Positions 1 through 9,100 of a stretch of DNA of 16,836 nucleotides are shown here, in pieces. The translations under genes and the position numbers were made by a program. This DNA is from Rodentolepis nana. Lineage: Eukaryota; Platyhelminthes; Cestoda; Cyclophyllidea; Hymenolepididae. The stretch spans positions 1 through 16,836 of the forward strand of contig UZAE01014077.1 of NCBI GenBank assembly GCA_900617975.1, given 5' to 3'. Position 1 is the stretch's first letter. Each line of letters opens with the position of its first letter. The notes beneath the pieces were generated by a model that was given only the letters and a program-made list of their open reading frames with translations, made no database searches and had not been told where the DNA came from.

Positions 1-24
1 TATATATATATATATATATATATA
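1..24. repeat. TA dinucleotide microsatellite
   Basis: The window opens inside an uninterrupted TA repeat of 12 units. Its left end lies outside the window, so its true length is unknown. Confidence 0.9.
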
Positions 25-957
25 CAGTACTCGATCAAATATTGTCCACACATTCACAAATTAATATTTCTTTGCTTTGTCATGCATGAGACACAAATGG
101 TGAAATATAAGGCTATCTATGAAAGAGTCAGTAAATAATTAAACAATTTTCCGAAGCAATCAATTATTCCAGATTCTCGAATGACAGGAAACATGAAGCT
201 CAAATATTTCCCTTTTAAGCCAATTGAAAACACACATTATTTTTCCAAACCTAACCTCAAAGATAAGGCTAGTGAACTCAAAAAAACAACAAACGAGACA
301 CGATTCTAGAAATAAGGTCTAATTAGCAGATTGGTCATTTGAGTTCAGACTAACTCAACTAGCATTATTGACCAACCTTATGAAGACTTTTTAAAAAAAA
401 CGATTTTGAACATCTATGGCTGATGATATTATGGATAGATGTTCATGACCAGACGTCCCTATTTAAATTAATTTCCAGAAATACCCTTCAGAAATGCTTC
501 AGTCTGAATCTTAACTACGCTGAATTAAGGCGATAATTGCTAAAAAAAGTATTATATCGGCTTCAATTATTCTCTCTTAGGTTGAATGTGGTAAGATGAA
601 TTTCAATTAATAGAAAATTTCACTTTGTTAAATAACATCCTCTTAGTTATTTCCAACAAATTGTATATCAAATTAATTATTTCCCAAGTCGATTTACTTA
701 AAATGCAATACTATGAAAATTTTTATTGGTTTATTCCAGAAAATTCATTTTAAAATACAATTTTCAGTGTAAACGGACATTCAATAAGGCGAATTCATGG
801 TGTGTACAAGCAAAAATGGGGATAAGAAATAAGGACATTCATTATTTTAGGATCTTTTAGGGCATCCAATCAGAGTGAAAAAAAGTTTTATACATGGGGT
901 GAGTGTTCATTTCGAGTTTGGAAATAAGCAAAATTTGAATTACCGCAAAGAGTTCCA
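25..957. other. AT-rich non-coding stretch with 3' UTR of the four-TM gene
   Basis: No reading frame or RNA gene is supported here. The right part is probably the 3' UTR of the minus-strand gene ending at 958. The only regulatory candidates are two AATAAA hexamers on the minus strand at 722-727 and 730-735, about 230 bases past the stop codon. Confidence 0.5.
722..735 (-). promoter_or_regulatory. twin candidate polyadenylation signals
   Basis: Two AATAAA hexamers, read on the minus strand at 730-735 and 722-727, lie downstream of the stop codon at 958. They are the first canonical signals I noticed past that gene. AATAAA is frequent by chance in DNA this AT-rich, so this is only a candidate. 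Confidence 0.35.
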
Positions 958-1407
958 TTAATGTTCGACGATTCTTACACCAGCACTATACTCCCCACAA
1001 CATCTCGAATGAATTTGCTTTAGAAGACAAACTTGAGCAGCAAAAGCAGCCCCACAGGTGGCGAGGAAATAAGACCACGATTGATTTATCTCCACCGTGT
1101 AGAGAATAACTGCGGCAATGCATAGTATAGATCCAATGTACAGAAGAACCAGCCTCGCCACATTTTCCGCCTTTGATCTAGTCCTTGAGCAGAGGTGAAT
1201 GAAATCGATAATGCAGACAATGGCAAGCATTGTGACCCCAATCACCAAGCAGCAGGTCATTGCCAGCATAACGTCTCTTCTTCCTGCTCCATCTTGTGTA
1301 CAGTCCTCAAAGAGACTACCACAATGCCAATAGGGCAAGACAGTAGCTACCGCAAGGGCAGCTAAAGCAAAAACAAGGATAGTTAGAGTGAGGTGGCTAA
1401 GTCCCAT
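958..1407 (-). CDS. small four-transmembrane protein, possibly claudin/PMP22-like
   Basis: A single-exon reading frame of 149 residues. Four hydrophobic segments are visible at about residues 4-26, 46-72, 82-106 and 111-131, with a short Cys-containing loop (W27-x-C29, C36) after the first and a short basic, Cys-containing tail (CC at 136-137). The layout of four helices and a Trp/Cys first loop resembles the claudin/PMP22/tetraspan type, but the first loop is too short for a classical claudin W-GLW-C-C signature, so the family stays open. The frame is open upstream to 1653, which would add 82 residues. I chose the ATG at 1407 because its context (ACACCATGG) is an excellent Kozak match and the first helix follows at once, while the upstream part looks like non-coding sequence. 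Likely a membrane protein; function unknown. The codon pattern and clean helices make a real gene likely. Confidence 0.7.
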   Translation of the reverse strand: MGLSHLTLTILVFALAALAVATVLPYWHCGSLFEDCTQDGAGRRDVMLAMTCCLVIGVTMLAIVCIIDFIHLCSRTRSKAENVARLVLLYIGSILCIAAVILYTVEINQSWSYFLATCGAAFAAQVCLLKQIHSRCCGEYSAGVRIVEH

Positions 1408-1803
1408 GGTGTCACAGTCCTTTGAATGTGTGTGTGTAAAAGTTGTCGCAGCAAAAGTGTCTTTAGCTGCAGAAATAGGTGTGCGCATATATGGTGCAAT
1501 GGGTAGGCCAATAGGAGCGCGCGGCAAATTAGGCGGTTTGTAAATGAGCCAATGAGGTGGCAATGCTGCGACACAAGTGCCTAATGGGCTAGCGCCAACA
1601 TTCTCAAGATTTTTTCGAATCTCTTTGTGATTCAATTTGTGCCTGTATGTCAATGTGCATATTATTAATATTCACCATTTTATTTTTTCATATTTCACAT
1701 ATTAGACGCATAATCCAGGAAAGTGGTCCGTAAAAACAGAAATAGGGGTAGACTATTTGATAATTGAGAATGGTGCTACAATTCTAAGAAAAATTCTGTA
1801 TCA

Positions 1804-2163
1804 ATGTACAAATTGTCAGTTCATCGATATTTTAATGGAGATCTGGGCCTGTCTGTTAGAATAATATGTGCTATCGTTATCTTGGCGTGCATTGAATGCT
1901 TTTCTGAGCAAGATGGCTACCTCGAAAATGAAAAGGGGACTCCAGGAATATATTTTGCCGACCTGCTTTCAACCGAAGAGTCCACGATTCCACCACTTTG
2001 TGCTTGCAGCAACTTTCGTCCTCCATCAAAATCACATCACAGTGCATCCACAGTGCCCAAGCAATCCACAAAGACACAATCATCTCATGCGAATGCAAAT
2101 GGCGGCAACAACGCCACTCCACTGCTATTCACTTCTGGGCTTACACGCCTTGTACGCAAGTAG
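1804..2163 (+). CDS. weak ORF, possible secreted or membrane-anchored protein
   Basis: A 119-codon frame divergent from the four-TM gene. Residues about 17-34 form a hydrophobic stretch that could be a signal peptide or anchor, followed by an acidic part (about 35-62) and then a Ser/Thr/Asn/His-rich low-complexity part to the stop. I do not recognise it. The hydrophobic-then-polar order is protein-like, but an overlapping plus-strand frame (1868-2422) and an antisense frame (1877-2122) are also open, because this stretch is less AT-rich than its surroundings. Openness alone is therefore poor evidence, and it could be non-coding. Confidence 0.25.
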   Translation: MYKLSVHRYFNGDLGLSVRIICAIVILACIECFSEQDGYLENEKGTPGIYFADLLSTEESTIPPLCACSNFRPPSKSHHSASTVPKQSTKTQSSHANANGGNNATPLLFTSGLTRLVRK

Positions 2164-3733
2164 ACTCTGTGCTCTAGGAGCTGTACTACAGAGCCCTGTT
2201 GCACTTCATTTTAGGCACCCTGTCCCCATCATTCCAACAAATTGCGGGCTGATTGGAGCCATCTCATTCCCCCCAACTCACCAAACAACCCCCCACTCCA
2301 CTAGTAATAATAACAACAATGAGGTGGTTGGGAGTATTGCAATGAGAACTTTAAAATATCCTTCCAGAATTTACAGACCTCCACTTCATGTGATAAACAT
2401 GGCAAAATGTAGCTTTAACTGACTATGCCATGCAGACAAAACTCCGATGAGTCATGCTCGCTAGTTCTCTGTTCGTGTTTGGGCAGATCTCATGTGATTT
2501 CGCATGGAGGTGGATGCAGTTTGAAGCGCACTAGATAGTCTTAGCGTTTCCACCACGCTAGTTAGGATAGGGCAATAATTCAAGAGACCTCTGCTTATCG
2601 ACCCCAACTTCCAGCGGAGAAAATAGATACTCCTCGTCGGTAATGCTGTTTCAGGAAGGAGGGAGTTGAAAGTGCGTTTCTCACTTGGACAAATTCGGCA
2701 TTCTTTTATTCGTCTCAGCCTATGTGTTGGTAACACATCTGGAAACCGTATTTACAGCAATTTACAAAATAACTTAAAATCTCAGTCAGATCCAAATCTC
2801 CACTAGTTGCTAAGAGTTTACGGTGAAAGTTGAGAAGTCCAATATTTCAAAATCGTAGCCGATTTTTTAATTCCTAATAGAATCAATTTTAGCCAAATAA
2901 CACGTTTTAGAAGATATGAGCCTTAAACAGTTTATTGATTCCAAGTAATGCCTGTCAGAGTTGAAAATCACTGATAAATCAATGTTACCGTTTACTGGGT
3001 GCGTTAACAACTAAAGTTATTAACCATGTTCAAAGTCAGCATTCGATTACAAACTTTTTGGATAAAATAGCCACTATTTGTGTGAAACGGCGAAGTTGTA
3101 ATACCAGATTTTCGCCTAATCCGAACATTGCTGTCAAATAGTATTTATTTGGATGCCGTAGTGTACTTTGGCATTTGCTACGAGAGAACACTTGTCTAGT
3201 GGAAAATATCAGACATTATTTCCAGATAAAAAATGGTTACACTGTTATATAGCCCAATTTTTTGCTCTCTAAATCTATAAATGTCGATTAATATTGGCAC
3301 ACATCATATAGTTGTCTGTTCGAAAGGAGTTTACTTATCCTTCAACAATTCCTTCAGACAACGAATAGTGGACAAATTTTGGTTGTTCATTGTGACAATT
3401 ATATATTTAATCCAAAACTGTCAACCCTTTTTTTGTCGCGGAAGCCCATTTAATTGAAATAAGTCCACCAGATCAACAAAATGATCAGCTAAATGTCTGG
3501 AGAGCACAAAGCTAGCATGGTTGAGNACCAAACTTTCCCGCTCTGTAAGCTCGTAGACTTAGAAGTAATTAAAAAGTTTTATGAAAATTACAGGTATCTA
3601 CATTCATCAAATAGCTACTAATTGAAGTAATTTATATCGATTAAGATAAACCAAGAATAGCTCAGTGAACTTGTTCTTTCATTTAATCTATTATTCAGTT
3701 AACAAAGTTTAAATTCGTTAAAGCCCACTTCCG
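2164..3733. other. intergenic stretch, no supported gene
   Basis: Only short unrelated frames occur (for example a 91-codon minus-strand frame at 2461-2736 with no recognisable domain). Base 3526 is an N. The part up to about 2750 is richer in GC than the rest, without a recognisable repeat. The right end abuts a retroposed repeat. Confidence 0.5.
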
Positions 3734-3746
3734 TAATTACACTTGT
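3734..3746 (+). repeat. 5' target-site duplication of SINE-like copy 1
   Basis: Thirteen bases, taattacacttgt, immediately before the element. They recur with one mismatch (taattatacttgt) at 4062-4074, directly after the element's tail. Direct repeats of this length flanking a tailed element indicate target-primed reverse transcription. Confidence 0.85.
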
Positions 3747-4061
3747 GGGGTGTGAGATACGCTTACCTCCACGTGGTGCACCCTGGGCAAAGTATACTCA
3801 TACAGCAAAAAAAGTCTATAAACCAGCAGTTGACTTCTGATTTTAAACTACCATCACCCCACTGTATGTCATATTCGACTTCTTCCACAGTATTCACCTT
3901 ACCTTTTTCCTACCTTTTCTACCCTCGTCTTTGGAGCACTCTTCTGTTCCCCACTCCTCGACTTTCCGTTACTTTGGATGTCCCTTCCCTTCTATGAAGC
4001 CTGAAATTAACTAAAGGGCTAATGATAACCATCAAAACGCCTGCCATTTGATATAAATAAA
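3747..4061 (+). mobile_element. SINE-like retroposon, copy 1 (full length)
   Basis: About 315 bp. It starts GGGGTGTG, passes through a head with two adjoining palindromes (CCACGTGG and GGTGCACC, 3770-3782), has a pyrimidine-rich middle (about 3880-3970) and ends after CGCCTGCCATTTG with an AAAT-type tail. It aligns along its whole length with the minus-strand copy at 16485-16818 and over most of it with the decayed copy at about 15806-16072. Matching 13-bp direct repeats flank it. I see no convincing RNA polymerase III A or B box, so the RNA ancestor is unidentified. The open frame at 3743-3997 falls inside the element and is not a gene. Confidence 0.85.
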
Positions 4062-4074
4062 TAATTATACTTGT
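4062..4074 (+). repeat. 3' target-site duplication of SINE-like copy 1
   Basis: taattatacttgt, matching 3734-3746 at 12 of 13 positions, lies directly after the AAAT-type tail. Confidence 0.85.
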
Positions 4075-4622
4075 TGTTAGTGATTGTGTCGTCTCCCTAA
4101 CAAAAAAGGCTATTCGGGGTAAACTGTTAACTTCTTGAAGGAGATATGCGCTCTAACCTACACATATGCTCATATACATTGTATTGTCCGGCCAGCTATG
4201 AGGAAAATTGATTGGGAAAGCGAAAAAAGCAGTATAGATTTCAGAATTTTCGCTTCGTTTCTTTCCAGCTCAAATGAAAGTATGCCAACACTTTCAATGA
4301 CATTTTGAAGAGACTCACATTGAATTTAATACTGCGTTTATGACAACATTTTGTTTTACAACTTTTATAAGACTAGAAACAGGAGGAAAGAAGGTTTTCA
4401 AAGTCATTGATAATTGCATTCCTACGAAAGAGTGATCTCAGGAATTGGCATCGATGACAGCCCAATCGGAACAAACTCTTCAAATAGATTTCCTCGTTAT
4501 TGGTCCTAATCTAAACCCACTTTTTCCAAATAAAGTGAACTAACAATTCGGAAGATAATATAATTAGAAGATCAATTACTCCTACAACAACAATGACGAT
4601 ATTTAAAGAACAATGGAAGAGA
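4075..4622. other. intergenic stretch, nothing recognised
   Basis: AT-rich sequence without an open frame or repeat that I can support. It separates the retroposon from the 3' end of the secreted-protein gene. Confidence 0.5.
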
Positions 4623-4628
4623 TTTATT
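4623..4628 (-). promoter_or_regulatory. candidate polyadenylation signal of the secreted-protein gene
   Basis: AATAAA on the minus strand about 100 bases past the stop codon at 4731-4733. Another AATAAA (4730-4735) overlaps the stop codon itself and is less likely to be the signal used. Confidence 0.45.
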
Positions 4629-4730
4629 TGAATAAACTTGATTTTATAATGCATAAATATTAAGCAATGTATTAACTATACCATAAGGACGGTACGAAAT
4701 AGATACAAAATCTAAAATGGGCTAGGATGT

Positions 4731-5159
4731 TTATTTGGTGATATTTAATGCACTATTATTATAATTAGTAGTAGTAGTAGTATTAGTATTAGTAGTAGTA
4801 TTAGTAGTAGTAGGAATAATAGTAGTAGTATTATCTCCAGATTGCATAAAGTAAATCCGCTTCAGTACATCACGAAATTTCTCCTCAGTCCATTTAGCTT
4901 CATCCTCAAGATTGCTAAGTGTATAGCAGCAGTGCAAAGCGAGGTTATCACCATCAGTCGAATAGTTAATAACTGTGCAATCATAGTTGTTTGTTATAAA
5001 TTCTGAATCAACAGTCAGGGGTACAGGGGATGGTAGCATATCCGGTCCAGTAGACAAAGGAAATTCTACTTCATTTCTTCTAGTAGGAACTATAAAACAG
5101 AATTGTTCAGTAGGAAATGGAAGTAGAATAAATAGGCAAATAATTGCTAAATCACGCAT
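4731..5159 (-). CDS. putative secreted protein with Thr/Asn-rich glycosylatable tail
   Basis: A 142-residue single-exon frame. The N-terminus (MRDLAIICLFILLPFPTEQF) is a good signal peptide: short charged start, hydrophobic core, polar end. The middle (about 55-107) carries four cysteines, C61 and the pair C77-C78 plus C21 near the signal end, and a charged helical stretch (KWTEEKFRDVLKRI). The tail from about residue 108 is almost only Thr and Asn and, with N65, gives several N-x-S/T sequons, so heavy glycosylation is plausible if it enters the secretory pathway. The tail is encoded by a triplet microsatellite and may vary in length between individuals. I do not recognise a family; a lineage-specific excretory or surface protein is a reasonable guess. 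The start is the first ATG and begins the signal peptide. Confidence 0.6.
   Translation of the reverse strand: MRDLAIICLFILLPFPTEQFCFIVPTRRNEVEFPLSTGPDMLPSPVPLTVDSEFITNNYDCTVINYSTDGDNLALHCCYTLSNLEDEAKWTEEKFRDVLKRIYFMQSGDNTTTIIPTTTNTTTNTNTTTTTNYNNSALNITK
4764..4831 (-). repeat. AAT/ACT triplet microsatellite inside the coding region
   Basis: Runs of TAG and TAT triplets on the plus strand (read as ACT/ACC and AAT in the gene) encode the Thr/Asn tail of the secreted protein. The interruptions mostly keep the reading frame. Confidence 0.8.
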
Positions 5160-5954
5160 TGTCTTTGCATATGAAGCCGAAATTGTGATAACGAAAAATC
5201 AATGAAATCTATTAGCAAATATCGACGCAAAGAAATCATGAATGCAAATTATCGTACTATATAGATTTAAGTAGATAGACATTTCAGTTTTACAGTATTT
5301 CAAATTGGAGTTTCACTGCTAATATTTTTGATATAATTCGAGAAAGTTGAATTAATCCTTTCTATCCGTCGGTATGCCTAGAAACAGACATACCTCACCG
5401 ATTTTAATTCATTCAGCTCAGATTTAATAAAATATTGACGATAATATGCGACTGAGAGCCACCTCAGAAATGAATTCACCCAATCAGAATCTGAGACGAG
5501 ATTCCCACTATCCATATAGATAAGGGATAAGAAGGATTGCATGTCAGTGGAATGAAATTTAAGCCATTTTGGCCGTGATATGTCAAGGCCAAGTGATAGG
5601 GTAAACGCTGGACATCGTGAGCTAAAATTTGCTCTCTAATACAGGTGGAGGAACATGGAATTTGATTTTTAGTTAAGTTTATACGAATCGAATCCAAAAA
5701 AGTAATTAAGACGAAACTCTGATACACTGACTTCACTCCCAGCACATTTCCAAACTCTTCCACGCAGTCGACACGCCGTTAAGCGATATCAAAAGGCTAA
5801 CGTCAACAAGAAAATCGAAAATCTGTTGTCTTACACTTGGCCAAAATCAGTTTGAAGTATAATGTATAGCTCGTGTGAAGGACAAAGGCCTGAATTTTGC
5901 GAAATCTCTCCGTCTAAAGTGAGAACTTTCATAGCAATTTATTTACCAAATGTC
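5160..5954. other. intergenic stretch, no supported gene
   Basis: Two frames occur (minus 5476-5763 and part of plus 5862-6134). Neither has a start, length or composition that convinces. The first contains a faint Helitron-like motif discussed under findings. Confidence 0.45.
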
Positions 5955-5960
5955 TTTATT
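5955..5960 (-). promoter_or_regulatory. candidate PLAA polyadenylation signal
   Basis: AATAAA on the minus strand about 185 bases past the PLAA stop codon at 6143-6145. It is a canonical hexamer in a plausible place, but AT-rich DNA gives many by chance. Confidence 0.4.
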
Positions 5961-6142
5961 CATTATTCTAGTCTAACTAAATCTAATCAAAACCAGGGTG
6001 ACTTTGTTAATAAACCGCCCAAGACACACACATCACAAATCTTGCAAGTAGAAACAATTGTATTTAAACTGAAAATGAAAATATATGAATCGTTCATGCA
6101 TCATCCAAACAGTAACAAGAGCGGTGAGCGGTAAATTCAAGT

Positions 6143-9100
6143 CTATGCGGCCAACATTTTAAGCAGCTGGTCAGCACAGTCTCTAACCGACTTTTCAATT
6201 ACTTTACAATCCTTCCAGTAGTGTAGAATCTCCGCAACTTGCTCCCATCCAATTACCGCGTCATTATTCACAGATGAAGTCCCAACATCCCCTTGCACTG
6301 GTACCGCATTTCCTATTAGCGCAGTGCGTTTCATACGCAAGTCTGCCTCAGTTTGAGACGTCGCTGTACTGGGAGAAGGAATAGCAGTAACCACAGACGT
6401 TCCAAGAGCAGCTAGCAGCCTTTGGGGCACTTCAGGGGGATAGACAAGTGCAGAACTCGTAACCTGGGTTGCATTGAAGATTAGAAGTCTTGAAGCCATA
6501 CGGACACACAGTCCAGCAAGACCTCTAATTGCAGGTAAAGACGACGAGAGTGAACTATGCTCATTGCTATGGAGATGAGCTAGAGTAGCTAGATTATACA
6601 CTAGCGATGCGAGGGCAACCATAGGGTGTTTCTTCTTCTCCAAGACATTTACAACTGGGGGATCAACGAATTTACTGACCAGTGTTGCAGTCTTTTCAAC
6701 TACACATGAGATTGATGCAGGTATAAAAGTTGAAGTTGCTCGAGGAGCATCAAAGAATATCGCATTGACCATTAGACGAAAGACAAAGAGAGAACAAGTG
6801 ACCTCAGTGTTTGTGAGTAACTTTGCAGCAGAAGCGTCTGTCTCAACTTTGGAGAGTCCTGAAGAGTGCAGAAGCTTGGAAAAGGCGGAAGGTTTGAAAA
6901 TAGCTTCTGACGCGCGTTTCCAACGAACAAGACATCGAAGCAGATCGAACAGAGGAAAGGCAATATCTGGAAATCAAATACAAAAGTTCAAGCATCAATT
7001 TTGTTGAACAATTATGGCTGACTCTACGAAAATGATCAGAATATTAGGAAAGATCATAGTGTACTCCACATATATAAAACTATGGCAAAAGTATCTTCTC
7101 ATACTATCTTATTAATAAGCAAATAAAAGCAATCAATTCATTAAAAGATGCATACCACTTGGCCACTCTCCAATAACCTCCAGAATGGATTCCGTTAGAG
7201 TCAAGGCGTTTTCTTCAGACATACCGGGATTCAACTGTGAAATCAAATTCAAGGAAGATTTTGAGAGGGGCTTCGGCGCTGTTTCATTGAAACAGTTCAC
7301 TTTATCTGTTGAAGGAAAATAGAAATGGATGTTACCGATTGCAACAAAACATCCAAAGGAACATTTAGAAAGGTTCAAGAGAGGTTCAGGTATAAATGGT
7401 AACATCTTGCGACTTTAAATGAGAACACATACAGAAGAGAACCTTAAGCACTGGACACGAATTTAATAGCTACAAATTATAGTAATCCCCCCCCCTCACA
7501 CCCGCTTGGAGGAGCGCTCTCAACGACCATCTTGGATTAAGAGACAACTGCATAACTAATTGACCACCTTAGTGGAAAACTCGAATGACGTCAAACCTAA
7601 CCAATGGAGAAGACCATTGCACTGGGTGCGTACCTATGAGCTTTAAACCCATGACCTCTGAGAAGCATGTTAGCTACTTCGTAAATGCCACGAATTTCAG
7701 CTATCACAAATGCTCCAAATTTAGATGCTGAAAAGTTAAGAAAGCGATCAAGATATCAAATACGATTCATAAAAATAAAGAATATTATAATCCATAGACA
7801 GTTAAATACTTAAGTAGAACATCGTAGGTTTAGTACAACCATTACACTAATATGGTAACCCATAAACTTCACCGGCCAAAACCCCCCCCCCCCCCGACAG
7901 TTTCCTTCTTTCAGTTTGAATAGCAGATTTTAGAAGTCTTTAGAGTCTTCTTAACTAAGATTAAAGAGAGTTTAGATAGTTTACGCGAAATATATGCCCA
8001 CTTATTAACTTTGCCGTTACAAGTAAGACAGAACTTACTCAGAACCATTTCAAGACCAATACTCTCGATGGAAATATATTCTGTTGAGGGGAAACATGGT
8101 GGTGACGAAGATTTATAGCCAGAGGATGGCACATATCGGCCACCCCCTGTAAATGGATCCACCAAACTGCTATCTGCTCCAACACTGACGACAGGAGCAC
8201 CAGGTTTATCAAGACCCGCCTGAGTGATAATAAACTTGGCAATTTGATCAAGGTAGTCTTGAGACAGATTGTGTTTGTAGATAAATAATTGGGCTGCCAT
8301 CCAAGGGTCCTCTGTCTTGTTAAAAGGCAACTTAACTGGACGAATATTGTCACCCAAGTCCACGGAAAACACATAGTCATATTCCTTAACAGAAAAGTTA
8401 TAAGTGAGTGGGGAAACAGGTAAATTTACAAAAGAAACAACTTGCGGCTAAACACTATATACAACCTAATGGATTGGCGATTTCAAGAGCCCGAATTTTA
8501 TAATGATCTTCAAACTAATGAGGCAAGATTTTCTAGAAGAATTTCGAACCAAAAACTTAGGAAGCAAACACTTTCCAACTCAATGATCTAACTCAAAAAT
8601 AAGTACCATGCAAAATTGCTATATTGACCAACCTTTCCTTCGAATAAAGTCCTGTTTGAGCCCGTAGCGGTATGATCTGCGGAACCAATGACGTCTCCAA
8701 CTTTCAACCATTGTGATGCACTTGTTGACCACTGGTAACACACAAGCGCTCCATTCTCTCGTATTACTTTCACTTCACCTTCGCTTCGACCTAAAAATAA
8801 ATGGAATAAAATATAACTACTACTAATTTAAATCAGTAGAGTTTCTAAATTCATGGATGGATAAACGTGTGCAAAGAAATAGCAGACTCAAAAAATAAAA
8901 AGTCGGCACAACTCAAAAAAATAATCGATATTTTACTAGCAAAATGATACCTTGACAAATTTACTCCTTATATTTACGCAAACCAGAGATTCACGAGCAT
9001 GCAGTCCTAATTAAAGAGTTTAGATAATTAGCGACAAGTAGTCTATTAAAAACTATACTAGCTATCATGCGAACAAGATATTTATAACGATACTGCCACT

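Noticed and set aside
1868..2422. A 184-codon plus-strand frame.
   Set aside because: It overlaps the 1804 frame and an open antisense frame, and shows no domain, signal peptide or typical composition; it probably reflects locally lower AT content.
2441..2460. CCGATGAGTC resembles the hammerhead ribozyme core CUGAUGAGUC known from flatworm retroposons.
   Set aside because: The core has a C where U is required and no GAAAC partner or closing stem is found nearby.
2461..2736. A 91-codon minus-strand frame with Cys and Arg residues, considered as a transposon relic.
   Set aside because: No motif of reverse transcriptase, integrase or transposase can be seen.
3743..3997. The open frames in SINE-like copies 1 and 2 encode similar peptides (both contain KKSIN.QLT..FKLP), suggesting a conserved protein.
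   Set aside because: The similarity follows from the DNA relationship of the copies; copy 3 has a stop at the equivalent place and the frame is not kept through indels in the head.
6765..7007. Frames antisense or out of frame to PLAA exon 9 (plus 6765-7007, minus 6772-6963).
   Set aside because: They are shadows of the PUL-coding exon, whose own frame gives conserved sequence through this segment.
7306..7405. An upstream extension of PLAA exon 8, because the translated IHFYFPSTD looks like the family's YFPKK motif.
   Set aside because: The segment is the pyrimidine tract and CAG of the acceptor; splicing at 7305 joins in phase to VLNKVNCFNETAP, which aligns with the family, and exon 7 already supplies the FPST motif.
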